DNA from: Planctomycetota bacterium
GTDB lineage: Bacteria > Planctomycetota > UBA1135 > UBA2386
Direction of reading: 5' to 3'
Length of the DNA stretch: 64,000 nucleotides
Assembly (NCBI GenBank): GCA_020638695.1
Contig: JACKIB010000006.1
Location: 1-64,000, forward strand
The notes under the pieces are model-generated. The model did no database searches, was not told the DNA's origin, and saw nothing but the letters and a program-made list of their open reading frames with translations. Shown here piece after piece: positions 26,047 through 34,708 of the stretch (positions are counted from its first letter, which is position 1; each line of letters begins with the position of its first letter). A program made the position numbers and the translations under genes.

Positions 26047-27555
26047 TCACCGCGGGGGCTTTTGCGCCCAGTCGGGCGGGTAGTGCATCGGGCCGGTCGG
26101 GTCGCGGAACTCGGGGCGCCAGAACGGGCACAGGTTGAAGTCGCCGTGCATCTGCGGCACCGAGTCGTACTTCACGCCGAACCCCTTCACCGTGACGCGG
26201 TGGGCAACGGTACGGAACAGGTGCAGCGCCTGCATGATGTTGGTCCACTTGCCGAACCGGCGATCGGTCGGGCTGGTCGGACTGGTGTAGAAGTTGTCGA
26301 TCCACTCCAGCAGGCTGCCGCGCGGCACCGCGCCGTACGCGTTGAGTTCGTCGACTTCGGCCAGCGGGTGCAGCGTCAGCAGGTGGAACGACGCGTTCGG
26401 GTTGCGCTCCAGGTAGGGGACCAGCGATCGCGCGCCTTCCTCGATCGAGCAGGCCGGCGCCATGTAGACGATGTCCTTGATCGGCAGGTCGCCGAGTTCC
26501 TCGTCGCTGTCGGCCATCAGCGACAGCGCGTCGTTCAGGATGATCGCCCCCATGCTGTGGCCGACCAAAGTGACCTCGTAGTACTCCCCGGCATCGTGGC
26601 GTTCGCGGATGTGCTTGGCAAGTTGCCGCAGGAACACCGCGAACGGTCCGGTGGGCCGGCTGCGCAGTGCGGCGCGCCGCGTGTCCCGGTCACCGCGGAC
26701 GGTGCGTAGGTCGAACTCGTCGTAGCGGTAGAACAGGTTGCTGGCGCGGTGCAGCATGCCGTCCCATGCGCCCTGGCCCATTCCCAGCACGACCACTGCC
26801 GAGGTGGCCAGACTGACCGGAAGGGTGGCGAAGTACCACACGAACCGGACCCCGTGCCGCCACGCGCGGCGGTGGTACTCCCCGCACGCGGCATTGACGA
26901 ACTGACGATCGGCCGGCGCCGGCAACGGCACGGCGGCGGGTAGCAGAGCGATCGCCGCCTCGGCGTTGCGCCACGAGGGGAGGATGCTCGTCTTGGTGGC
27001 GACGCGGTAGGCCAGCGCAGCATCACTGCCGAGCTGGAACAACCAACTGCGCGGGGTCCGGGCCGCGCCCACCGCCAGATCGGTCGACAGGTAGATCGGT
27101 GCGGTGATCGGCCCGAAAGCCGGCGCGTGTCGGCCGTGGCGCAGCAGGGTGAGGTGCTCCCACCAGGTCGAGATCGGTCCCGAGTCCCAGGTGAAGAACA
27201 CCGGGTAGTGCCAGTTCCCGGGGGTCTCGTGGTCCATCTCCGCGACGATCCGCTGTGCGGTCTTCAGCGAAACGGTTCGGCCGTTGAGTCCCCCGTGGAC
27301 GTGGATCAGCAGCTTGCGTGGCTGCTCAGGAAGGCGGTGCGACGCGCACGCGGTCTCGGCGGCGCTCAGGATTGCGGCGATGCGCGCTTCGAGTCGCTCG
27401 CCGGTGAGTTCGGTGTCGGTTCTCGGATCGACCACGACCCCCTCGCCGTCGCATTGCAGGGCGTGGCGCTCGAGGCGGTCGAAGTCGAGTTGGGTGCAGC
27501 CGACGGAGGCGAACAGTGCGACGCCGGCGAACAGGACGGCAGCGATTCGGTTCAA
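26047..27555 (-). CDS. Lipoprotein with alpha/beta-hydrolase domain
   Basis: Protein of 502 residues. A lipoprotein signal (RIAAVLFAGVALFASVGC) precedes the acylated Cys. LLIHVHGGLNGR near 100 looks like an oxyanion-hole region, and LVGHSMGAIIL near 334 is the nucleophile elbow (GHSMG) of an alpha/beta hydrolase. A hydrophobic segment (VWYFATLPVSLATSAVVVLGM) lies between them. It probably acts as a membrane-tethered esterase or lipase facing the periplasm. The start is decided by a TTG at 27555 preceded by GAGGA at a 5-base spacing; the longer frame lacks a signal-like N-terminus. The final His of the triad cannot be assigned with confidence. Confidence 0.75.
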   Translation of the reverse strand: MNRIAAVLFAGVALFASVGCTQLDFDRLERHALQCDGEGVVVDPRTDTELTGERLEARIAAILSAAETACASHRLPEQPRKLLIHVHGGLNGRTVSLKTAQRIVAEMDHETPGNWHYPVFFTWDSGPISTWWEHLTLLRHGRHAPAFGPITAPIYLSTDLAVGAARTPRSWLFQLGSDAALAYRVATKTSILPSWRNAEAAIALLPAAVPLPAPADRQFVNAACGEYHRRAWRHGVRFVWYFATLPVSLATSAVVVLGMGQGAWDGMLHRASNLFYRYDEFDLRTVRGDRDTRRAALRSRPTGPFAVFLRQLAKHIRERHDAGEYYEVTLVGHSMGAIILNDALSLMADSDEELGDLPIKDIVYMAPACSIEEGARSLVPYLERNPNASFHLLTLHPLAEVDELNAYGAVPRGSLLEWIDNFYTSPTSPTDRRFGKWTNIMQALHLFRTVAHRVTVKGFGVKYDSVPQMHGDFNLCPFWRPEFRDPTGPMHYPPDWAQKPPR

Positions 27556-27874
27556 AAGATTCCTCGCGGAGCGGAGACGGTAGAGCTCGGCACGGACGTG
27601 TGCATGAGCCGTGCCGCGAGACGGCGCGAGGTCAGCGCGCGGTGTGGACGACAGGTTCTGCCGGAATCGGTGGGGCTTCCCCATCCGCGTGCAGGTCCTG
27701 AAGTCCCACGGAGCCGGCAGCGACGTCGAGCGCGGCAGCTAGGTCATCCAACAGCCCGGATCGTGAAACCCTACCGAATCGCGGCGTCCGTGACAGCATC
27801 GGATCGCTCGGGGACCCAGTTCCCGTGCACGGTAGGCGCCCCCGCACGTTGGTCGGAAGTCCCGGTCCTGGGGG
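27556..27874. other. Intergenic leader between two minus-strand genes
   Basis: This 319-base stretch separates the large BNR/VPS10-like gene from the downstream lipoprotein hydrolase. It contains the GAGGA ribosome-binding site for the latter at its low-coordinate end. A 71-codon frame (27632-27847, minus) crosses it but has no recognisable feature. No strong hairpin with a T-run is seen. It probably holds the 3' end of one transcript and the promoter of the next. Confidence 0.4.
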
Positions 27875-30841
27875 CTATCGGAGCGGGTCGTCGCGCACCT
27901 GCAGTTCGCCCACGCACCGCTGGTCGCCGGCGACCACCGTGACCCGGTAGGTTCCGGCTGCCGCCGCGCGAGGGCCGATCGGGCGGCCGAAGAACCCGCG
28001 CCGCGATGCGTACGGCGCGTAGCGCGCGACCAGCGCGCCACGGATCTCGTTCAGCGCCTGATCGCCGGCTCGCTCGCCGAGGCGTGCGGCGAGGTCGGCG
28101 AGGTCGCGCTGCGGCGCGCCGTCGCCGACCCGTGCCCGCAATTCGGTCACCACCCAAGCGAGGAGCTCCCGCTGTGCCGCGCGTTCGGGATCGCTCGACG
28201 GGAATCGCAAGGGCCACTCGATCCGCGTGATCCCGGGCTGCGCCTCGACCGCGGTGGACCAGGCGTGAGTGCCGGCGGCATCTTCGACGGTGACCGTGAC
28301 TCGTTTCGCGCTGGTGCCACCGAGCAGGAAGTGGATCAGCGCCCCGCTCGGCGGATTCTCGCCGTGGAACAGGGAGTTCGGCTGCTTGCGCCCCAACGGC
28401 ACGCGCCGCCACAGCGTGGCGGTCCGGCTGCGGAACAGGTGCAGGGGGGCCTGCCGCAGCCGCGGCGCGAGCTGCTGCAAGGCGGTGATGTCGTCGAGGA
28501 TCCAGATGCTGCGCCCGTGGGTGCCGGCCACCAAGTCGCCGTCGCGCGGGTGGATCACCAGGTCGTGCACCGCGACGGTCGGCAGACCCTGCGCCAAGCG
28601 GGTGAACGAGTGGCCGCGGTCCAGGCTGGCGAAGGCACCGAACTCGGTTCCGACGAACCACAGGTCGCGGTTGATCGGGTCCTCGCGCACCACGTAGACG
28701 CTGCCGTTTTCCGGCAGACCGCCGCCGACCAGCTGCCAACTCTTGCCGTAGTCCTCGGTCACCGCGAGGTACGGACGCATGTCGTCGCGCCGGTGGTTGT
28801 CGAACGACACCACGCAGGTGCCCCGATCGTGGTGTGACGGGCAGACCCGGCTCACCCAGGTCTTGTCCGGTACACCGCGCAGCTGCGGGCGGACGTTGCG
28901 CCACGACGCGCCGCCGTCGCGCGTCACCTGCACATTGCCGTCGTCGGTGCCGACCCACACCAGTGCCGGGTCGAGTGGTGATTCGGCGATGGTGACGATG
29001 GTGCAGTGGTTCTCGCCGCCGGTCACGTCGCGGGTCAGCCCGCCTTGGTCCGAGGGGTTGCGCAGCGCCGGGTCGTCCGTGGTGAGGTCGGGGCTGACGA
29101 TCCGCCAGGTGTCGCCGCGGTCGACCGAGCGGAACAGGTGGTTGCCGCCGAAGTACAGTCGACGCGGGTTGCTCGGCGACATCACCAACGGGCTGCTCCA
29201 GTTGAACCGGAACTGCGGCGGCAGCTTCGGGCGCTGCGGGTTGCGGCCGAAGAACCAGTGCTCGCCCGGCGCGATGGTGTAGCGGATCGGTGGGTCCTTG
29301 CGCGCGGGATCGAACCACGCACTGAAGTTCACCACGGTCTCGGGCGTCGGGGTGATGAACGTGTGGCGTCGCGTGACCACGTCGAGGCGGGCGGCGAAAC
29401 CGACATGGTTGACGAAGTACGCGGTGCGCCAGTCGGTCGGGTCCACCAGCGAGTGGAACCCGTCGCCTTCGCCGAGCCATGTGTTGTGCATGTTGAGGAT
29501 GCCGCGCGGCTCGCGGGTTCGGCTCGGCCCGCTCCAGATCCCGTTGTCCTGCAGCCCGCCCACCACGTGGTAGGGATCCCGCATGTCGACGCCGATCGCG
29601 TAGTACTGGCCGATCGCCATGTTGTCGAATGCGGTCAGGGTCCGCCCGTCGTCGACCGTCAGGTAGGCGCCCTGGTCGGTGGCGTTGTAGAACACGCGCG
29701 GGTCTTGCGGCGAGATCCACATGTCGTGGTCGTCCCCGCCGCCGCCCCACCACTTCGCCCGCCACGTCTTGCCGCCGTCGGTGGTCACGCGAAAGTCCCG
29801 CGAGACCACGTAGATGCGCTTGGGATCGAGCGGATCGATGGCGATCTGCCCGTGGTAGTAGGGTCGCGTGTTGTGGCGCAGCAGGTAGCGCCAGGTCGCA
29901 CCGCCATCGTCCGACCGATAGACCCCCGGGCCGGGTACCGACAGGTCGGCCGGCAGCTTCTCGTCGGCCTCGATGTTGGCCACCACGATGTCCGGGTTGG
30001 CGTGGTGGATGGCGATGTCGATCATGCCGGTCGCGCCGACCGGCAGGCCGACGGTGAGCTTGTGCCACGTCGCGCCGCCGTCCTTCGACTGGAACACCCC
30101 GCCCGCGGCGCCGCCGCTGTGCATCGACGCCGGCCCGCGCAGGCGGTGGTACATCCCGCAGTACAGCGTGTTCGGATCGCGCGGGTGCACGACTACTTCG
30201 GTGCAGCCGGTCTTGCCATCGTCGGGCAAGCCGTGGGTCAGCTTGGCGAAGGTCTTGCCGCCGTCGGTCGTCTTGTAGAGCCCGCGCGATCCGGAGTAGC
30301 CCCACAGGTGCCCGAGCGCCGCCACCCAGGCGGTGTCCTTGTCGGTCGGGTGCAGTGCGATCGCGGCGATGTGGTGGGTGTCGGCCAGACCGCAGTGGAC
30401 GAACGACTTGCCGCCGTCGGTCGAGCGGTAGACCCCGTCACCCCAGCCGCTGCTGTTGCGGTTGGCGGCCTCGCCGGTGCCGACCCACAGCACGTCCGGG
30501 TTCTGCTGGTCGAGCGCCACCGCCCCGATCGACCCGGAGCCGTAGCGGTCGAACACCGCGCGCCAGGTCACCCCCGCGTTGTCGGACACGAACACCCCGC
30601 CCGACGCGCTGCCGACCACCACGACGCGGTAGTCCGAGCCCAGCGCGTCGATCGCGGCGATGCGTCCCATCATGTTCGCCGGTCCGATGCATCGCCAGCG
30701 CAGTGGCGCCAACAGGGACGCCGAGGATGGTGGGCTCGGCGCCGCGGACTGGGCCGACAACACACCGCCGAGCGCGCACGCCAATACGAGGACGCAACAC
30801 CGGACGCGCCGGCCCGGCCAGAGTGCGACCTCGGCGGCCAT
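27875..30841 (-). CDS. Secreted BNR/VPS10-sortilin-like propeller protein
   Basis: Large exported protein of 988 residues with an N-terminal signal (CCVLVLACALGGVLSAQ). It contains many Asp-box/BNR repeats of the S-x-D-x-G-x-T-W type (VSDNAGVTW, RSTDGGKSF, KTTDGGKTF, QSKDGGATWH, RSDDGGATW, RSVDRGDTW), indicating one or two beta-propellers like those in VPS10/sortilin and photosynthesis-stability-like proteins. A C-terminal beta-domain follows at about 770-988. Such proteins bind ligands, glycans or peptides; catalytic sialidase residues are not evident. The ATG at 30841 has AGCGAGG 5 bases upstream and lies 14 bases after the stop of the upstream gene, so it is the last member of that operon. 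Confidence 0.8.
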   Translation of the reverse strand: MAAEVALWPGRRVRCCVLVLACALGGVLSAQSAAPSPPSSASLLAPLRWRCIGPANMMGRIAAIDALGSDYRVVVVGSASGGVFVSDNAGVTWRAVFDRYGSGSIGAVALDQQNPDVLWVGTGEAANRNSSGWGDGVYRSTDGGKSFVHCGLADTHHIAAIALHPTDKDTAWVAALGHLWGYSGSRGLYKTTDGGKTFAKLTHGLPDDGKTGCTEVVVHPRDPNTLYCGMYHRLRGPASMHSGGAAGGVFQSKDGGATWHKLTVGLPVGATGMIDIAIHHANPDIVVANIEADEKLPADLSVPGPGVYRSDDGGATWRYLLRHNTRPYYHGQIAIDPLDPKRIYVVSRDFRVTTDGGKTWRAKWWGGGGDDHDMWISPQDPRVFYNATDQGAYLTVDDGRTLTAFDNMAIGQYYAIGVDMRDPYHVVGGLQDNGIWSGPSRTREPRGILNMHNTWLGEGDGFHSLVDPTDWRTAYFVNHVGFAARLDVVTRRHTFITPTPETVVNFSAWFDPARKDPPIRYTIAPGEHWFFGRNPQRPKLPPQFRFNWSSPLVMSPSNPRRLYFGGNHLFRSVDRGDTWRIVSPDLTTDDPALRNPSDQGGLTRDVTGGENHCTIVTIAESPLDPALVWVGTDDGNVQVTRDGGASWRNVRPQLRGVPDKTWVSRVCPSHHDRGTCVVSFDNHRRDDMRPYLAVTEDYGKSWQLVGGGLPENGSVYVVREDPINRDLWFVGTEFGAFASLDRGHSFTRLAQGLPTVAVHDLVIHPRDGDLVAGTHGRSIWILDDITALQQLAPRLRQAPLHLFRSRTATLWRRVPLGRKQPNSLFHGENPPSGALIHFLLGGTSAKRVTVTVEDAAGTHAWSTAVEAQPGITRIEWPLRFPSSDPERAAQRELLAWVVTELRARVGDGAPQRDLADLAARLGERAGDQALNEIRGALVARYAPYASRRGFFGRPIGPRAAAAGTYRVTVVAGDQRCVGELQVRDDPLR

Positions 30842-30855
30842 GCGGGCCTCGCTGC

Positions 30856-32097
30856 TCACTGCAGCGGGTAGTTCGCGATCGCCCACTCCTTGAACTTCTC
30901 GTCGAAGTTGAGCGGGTTCAGTCCGTACGTCTTGCGCATCGCTTCGCGCACCACGCCCACGATGTCGTGGTGGTCCGAGCGACCGGTCTTGTGGTCGAAC
31001 CGGCCTTTGATCTCGAACATGAACTTGCGGAACTTCTCCTTGCCGAAGCTCAGCAGGAAGTCGATGCGCGCCCACAGCATCACGTGGTCGTTGAAGTTGA
31101 TCTCGCCGTAGTGGCGCCACTTGATCACGTCGGAGAATTTCGACCACTTCTTGCCCATCAGCAGTTGGCGGACGTACGGCTTCCAACGCCACTTCGACGG
31201 CGGGTCCATCGGCGCCGCTTCGTCCTGGTCGAAGGTGTTCCACTTGGGGCTGTTCTTCCGCTCGAACCAGTGGCCGAGGCCCTCGCGAATCCACACCGGC
31301 AGGTCGTAGCTGTAGTGGCGGAAGCCGTCGATCATGTTGATCGTGACGTTGAAGATCAGGTCGTTGTGCAGCGCAGTGTCGTGCTTCAGCGAGCCTTTCC
31401 CCATGTCGCTGCCGATCCCGTAGTACAGCGAGCCCTGCTTCATGTAGTGCCAGCGCTGTCCGAACTTCGATTGTCGGCCGGTGAAGTTCTTCAGGTAGTC
31501 GAAGTAGGTGTTGCCCTTGTCCATCACCATGACGAGGTACTTCTCGGCCATGCCGAGATAGCGGCCCTCGCCCATGTAGAGCTCGCCGTACTTCTTGTGG
31601 GCCGCGTCGATCGGGAAGTCCTCGTCCTTGACGATCAGCCAACTCTGTAAGTCGGCGTAGAGATCCTCCATGCGCTGCGCGGTCAGGTGCAGCCGCAGCC
31701 ACCGGTCGAGGATGCGGGTCTTCGGGTTGACCTTCGGCCCCAGCTTCTCGCGCAGCCGCTCGAGTTCGGCTTGGATCTTGCGCCGCGTCTCGAGGTCGTT
31801 GGGCACCTGCCAGGGCTGCAGCGTGCAGGCGATGCGGAAGTGGGCGGTTTCCACCCAGATGATCTGGGCGTACAACAGGTGCTGCTCGATGCGCTCCGAG
31901 CTGATGATCTGCGACCCGTGCTCGCCGAACGGGAACGGCCCGAACGAGACGTAGCCGGCCTTCTTCAGGTTCTCGGGCTTGTTCTTGGTGTACGGATCGA
32001 GCTTGTACTTGGGGATCTTGACCTTCTGCGCCGCCGCGGGGGCGAGGAATGCGGCCGCGACGAACGCGATTGCCAGAGCGGAGCGACGGTTCGCCAT
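30856..32097 (-). CDS. Exported protein with degenerate peptidase-MA-like segment
   Basis: Exported protein of 413 residues with signal ALAIAFVAAAFLAPAAAQ. The sequence is lysine- and aromatic-rich. Around residue 258, LPVWIREGLGHWFERK resembles the helix of gluzincin-like peptidases (xxEGxAHxxE), but the HExxH histidines are not complete, so catalysis is doubtful. Its ATG overlaps the stop of the upstream gene in the form TGATG, an arrangement for termination-reinitiation. The five genes from 34392 down to 27875 share such overlaps or very short gaps and are probably co-transcribed. Specific function unknown. Confidence 0.65.
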   Translation of the reverse strand: MANRRSALAIAFVAAAFLAPAAAQKVKIPKYKLDPYTKNKPENLKKAGYVSFGPFPFGEHGSQIISSERIEQHLLYAQIIWVETAHFRIACTLQPWQVPNDLETRRKIQAELERLREKLGPKVNPKTRILDRWLRLHLTAQRMEDLYADLQSWLIVKDEDFPIDAAHKKYGELYMGEGRYLGMAEKYLVMVMDKGNTYFDYLKNFTGRQSKFGQRWHYMKQGSLYYGIGSDMGKGSLKHDTALHNDLIFNVTINMIDGFRHYSYDLPVWIREGLGHWFERKNSPKWNTFDQDEAAPMDPPSKWRWKPYVRQLLMGKKWSKFSDVIKWRHYGEINFNDHVMLWARIDFLLSFGKEKFRKFMFEIKGRFDHKTGRSDHHDIVGVVREAMRKTYGLNPLNFDEKFKEWAIANYPLQ

Positions 32098-33014
32098 CAG
32101 ATGCGCTTCTTCCATTCCTTCGCCATGCTGATGACCATGAACACGGTGATCTTCTCCGGCGGCAGCGGGTCCTTGCCGTCGACGATGACGCGCAGCGTGT
32201 TGATGGCCTCCTTCTTGAGGATGTTGTGCTGCGAGTCGAGGAACGGCCGCACCATGGTCTTGGCCTGGGCCGGTGCGATCGCGCGCATGAACCGCAGGGT
32301 GGTCGCCTGCGCGATGGTGTCGTCCTTCGCCAGGTGCTTGCGGATCCACGGCAGGTAGACGTCGCTGCGGGTCTGCCGCAAGTTGCGGGTCACCTCGTCA
32401 CCGAGTTCCTCCCACATCCCGTCCTTGGAGCAGCGTTGGAACACTGCTTCCAGTGCTTCGAGGTCGCGCGTCGTCTTGACCAGTCCGAGCGCTGCGTAGT
32501 AGGCGACCTCGATGTCCTTGTCCTTGCGCGCGGTGCGGAACACGCCCGCCGAGTCCGGGCGTCCGAACACGAACAGGCGCTTGAGCACGTAGCGGCGCGC
32601 GGCGATCGACTTGTGCTTGGCGTGCAATCCCAGCAGCGCCGCGTGCTCCGGCTTGACGATCCGGTCGAGTACTTCGAACAGGTGCCCGTTGACGTTGTTG
32701 TACTTCGAGTCCTTGACGCTGCGCAGCAGTCGGTCGCCGAACCCGAGTCCGACGGCTTCGAGCTGGTCCTTGGCCTTGGCGACGATCTCTTCCTTGGGGC
32801 TGATCAACAGCGCCAGCCACTTCTCGCCCGTGTCCTTCTGCTGGCGCGTCAGTTCGGGCCACTTGGGTGGCTGTGGCTTGGCGTCGCCCTTGCGGGTGCC
32901 GGTCGAGGGTTTGCTGGTGGTGCCCTGGGCCTGGGCGGACCCGAGCGATGTCGTGGCGAGCAGGCCGAGGGCGACCGCGACCATCGCGGGAAGCCGAGCA
33001 AGTGTGCGCTTCAT
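32097..33014 (-). CDS. Exported HEAT-like helical repeat protein
   Basis: Protein of 305 residues with a signal peptide (RLPAMVAVALGLLATTSLGSAQAQ). The rest is alpha-helical with repeated amphipathic pairs resembling HEAT or Armadillo units (DLEALEAVFQRCSKDGMWEELGDEVTRNL, then PAQAKTMVRPFLDSQHNILKKEAINTLRVIV). Such repeats form a protein-binding solenoid, here in the periplasm. The ATG at 33014 overlaps the upstream lipoprotein stop as ATGA, which decides the start over an ATG 12 bases earlier. It probably acts as a scaffold for the envelope proteins encoded beside it; that is inference. Confidence 0.65.
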   Translation of the reverse strand: MKRTLARLPAMVAVALGLLATTSLGSAQAQGTTSKPSTGTRKGDAKPQPPKWPELTRQQKDTGEKWLALLISPKEEIVAKAKDQLEAVGLGFGDRLLRSVKDSKYNNVNGHLFEVLDRIVKPEHAALLGLHAKHKSIAARRYVLKRLFVFGRPDSAGVFRTARKDKDIEVAYYAALGLVKTTRDLEALEAVFQRCSKDGMWEELGDEVTRNLRQTRSDVYLPWIRKHLAKDDTIAQATTLRFMRAIAPAQAKTMVRPFLDSQHNILKKEAINTLRVIVDGKDPLPPEKITVFMVISMAKEWKKRI

Positions 33015-33712
33015 GGGGTCAGCCAAGGGGGTAGAGCGTCTCGGTAGTCAGGGTGAACCAGCTTGGCGGTTTGTGCAAGACTCCCTAGCCGCTGGCGCAG
33101 GGCGCGCAACCAGGCGTCGTACGGTTTCGCCTTGTGGGTGAAGAACCGCACCAGCAACGCGTCCACCCGGTCGTAGGCGCTGGTGATCCCGCTCTTGCGA
33201 TCCGCCGCAGCCACCAGGCTGAAGCCCTGTGGCGTCTCCAGCACCGGACTCACCCGTCCCACGTGTTCCTCCGCGAACAGCCACTCCTGTTCCGGTAGGG
33301 GCAGCGCCTGCCGGATCACGCCGGTCTGTACCTCCGCGCCGTCGTGGCGCTTGGTGCGCTGTACCGCGTCGTCGTAGCCACCGCTGCCGAGCACCTTGGC
33401 CAGTGCTTCGGCGCGCGTTCGCTGCTCGGTCCGCAGGGCGGCGAACTCGCGGCGGGCAAAGGCGAGCGGAATCAGGTGTTCCCCCAGCACCAGGCGAATG
33501 CACTTGTTGCGCCCCATGGTCGGATCCAAGCGGCGCAGGAACGGCAGGAACGCGTCGACCTCGGCCCGCTGGATGACTACTCCGTCGAGCACCAGCGCGG
33601 CGCCGTCGGGCAGTCGCAGAGGCGCGGGCGGCGCCGGGTCGTGCCGGCAACCGCAGCCCGGCAGCGCGAGGGCCAGCGCCAGCGCGCAGCGGCGCACCCA
33701 GCGGCCGCTCAC
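33011..33712 (-). CDS. SurA/parvulin-like lipoprotein
   Basis: Protein of 233 residues with a lipoprotein signal (CALALALALPGCGC). The N-terminal mature part (VVIQRAEVDAFLPFL) is similar to SurA N-terminal chaperone helices. The region VGRVSPVLETPQGFSLVAAADRK resembles the closing strands of parvulin peptidyl-prolyl isomerases, although the active-site histidines are not obvious. It is likely a periplasmic folding factor tethered to a membrane. The GTG start overlaps the upstream stop (GTGA) and its stop overlaps the next start (ATGA). A larger SurA-like gene lies divergently at 34709. Confidence 0.6.
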   Translation of the reverse strand: MSGRWVRRCALALALALPGCGCRHDPAPPAPLRLPDGAALVLDGVVIQRAEVDAFLPFLRRLDPTMGRNKCIRLVLGEHLIPLAFARREFAALRTEQRTRAEALAKVLGSGGYDDAVQRTKRHDGAEVQTGVIRQALPLPEQEWLFAEEHVGRVSPVLETPQGFSLVAAADRKSGITSAYDRVDALLVRFFTHKAKPYDAWLRALRQRLGSLAQTAKLVHPDYRDALPPWLTP

Positions 33713-34392
33713 GCGTGGTCGAACTCGTGCAGGAAACTGCATACCGGGCCGGTCACGAACCGGTAGGTGCGCGTCAGGTTGGTGGCCAGTTCCGGCGTGT
33801 TGGCGCGCTGGATCGGTTGGGTGAAGGTGCCGACGTTCTCGATCCAGAGGGAGCGCGGATCCTGGTTCCAGGTCTCGACCCGCACGCTGTAGACCTCGGT
33901 GTTCTCGCCGTGCTGCGGGAACATGAGGCTGATCCCGGCGCTCTGGAACGGCCGCCCGAAGTGGCTCCAAGGCGTCTCGTCGGCCGAGATCATTCGCCGG
34001 GCCAGGAACTCGCGGCTGTCGGTGACGTGCCGCGGTGTGACCAAGCTGCGGATCACGATCTGCTGCCCGGCGCTGAACGGGATCTTCAACTGTTCGAGGC
34101 CGATCTTGGTCACGTTGACCAATCGGGTGGCGAAGTCCTCGAGGGTGGTCGCGCGCAGTTCCTCCCGGACCACGATGCGGTCGGGCATGAACGTCACCGA
34201 GGACACCGAGCCCGGGCTGTCCGGCAGGTTGGTCAGGTGGATTCCATCGGGCGCGATCTGGAAGCTCTGGTACGCGAGTTCGCGCTGTCGGAACAACGTG
34301 TTGTGGATGCCCTGCACGGCGTCGGCCGGGAGCTGGATGGGGGGGAACAGCACCTCGGCGAGGAAGGCGATCGTGCGCGGGTCGTAGTGCAT
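33709..34392 (-). CDS. Hypothetical protein, first gene of the envelope operon
   Basis: I do not recognise this 227-residue protein. It has no signal peptide or membrane helix, so it is probably cytoplasmic. The sequence alternates short strands and helices (SVTFMPDRIVVREEL, AGQQIVIRSLV, VYSVRVETWNQDP). It begins with ATG at 34392 and is joined by a GTGA overlap to the SurA-like lipoprotein, so it leads the five-gene minus-strand operon. It may be regulatory or accessory; nothing more can be said. Confidence 0.55.
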   Translation of the reverse strand: MHYDPRTIAFLAEVLFPPIQLPADAVQGIHNTLFRQRELAYQSFQIAPDGIHLTNLPDSPGSVSSVTFMPDRIVVREELRATTLEDFATRLVNVTKIGLEQLKIPFSAGQQIVIRSLVTPRHVTDSREFLARRMISADETPWSHFGRPFQSAGISLMFPQHGENTEVYSVRVETWNQDPRSLWIENVGTFTQPIQRANTPELATNLTRTYRFVTGPVCSFLHEFDHA

Positions 34393-34708
34393 TCGCCGGT
34401 CATCCTAACCCGGAGCCGCCGCCGCCCGACCGCCGGATCGGGCATCGGTCGGGCCGAGCCACGGCGCTGCCCGGCGACGACCGCCCGAGTGGTGCTGGCG
34501 CGCCCCGACGACCCGTGGGGTGGACCGTTGGGCGCGGGTGGTACGTCGGGCAGGCTTTTGGGGAGTTCCGCATCGCCCGGGGTCGTTTGCCCACCGAAAG
34601 CGGATAGCGTGCCGTGTCCTTGCCCGGACTAGCGGCTAAGCTTTCGCGCCCTCCCAGACCATGCCCGCCATCGGGCCCGCCCTGCCGCAGCACTGCCAGG
34701 CACCTGAC
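34393..34708. promoter_or_regulatory. Divergent promoter region
   Basis: This 316-base gap lies between the envelope operon (minus) and the SurA-like gene (plus), so it must carry promoters for both. No clear -35/-10 pair stands out in the GC-rich sequence. A short less GC-rich segment, GGCTAAGCTTTCGC near 34630, is the best candidate for the plus-strand core promoter. No gene is seen in it. Confidence 0.35.

Noticed and set aside
27632..27847. A 71-codon minus-strand frame in the 27.6-27.8 kb gap
   Set aside because: No convincing ribosome site, motif or terminator; codon pattern is not distinguishable from a chance frame in GC-rich DNA.
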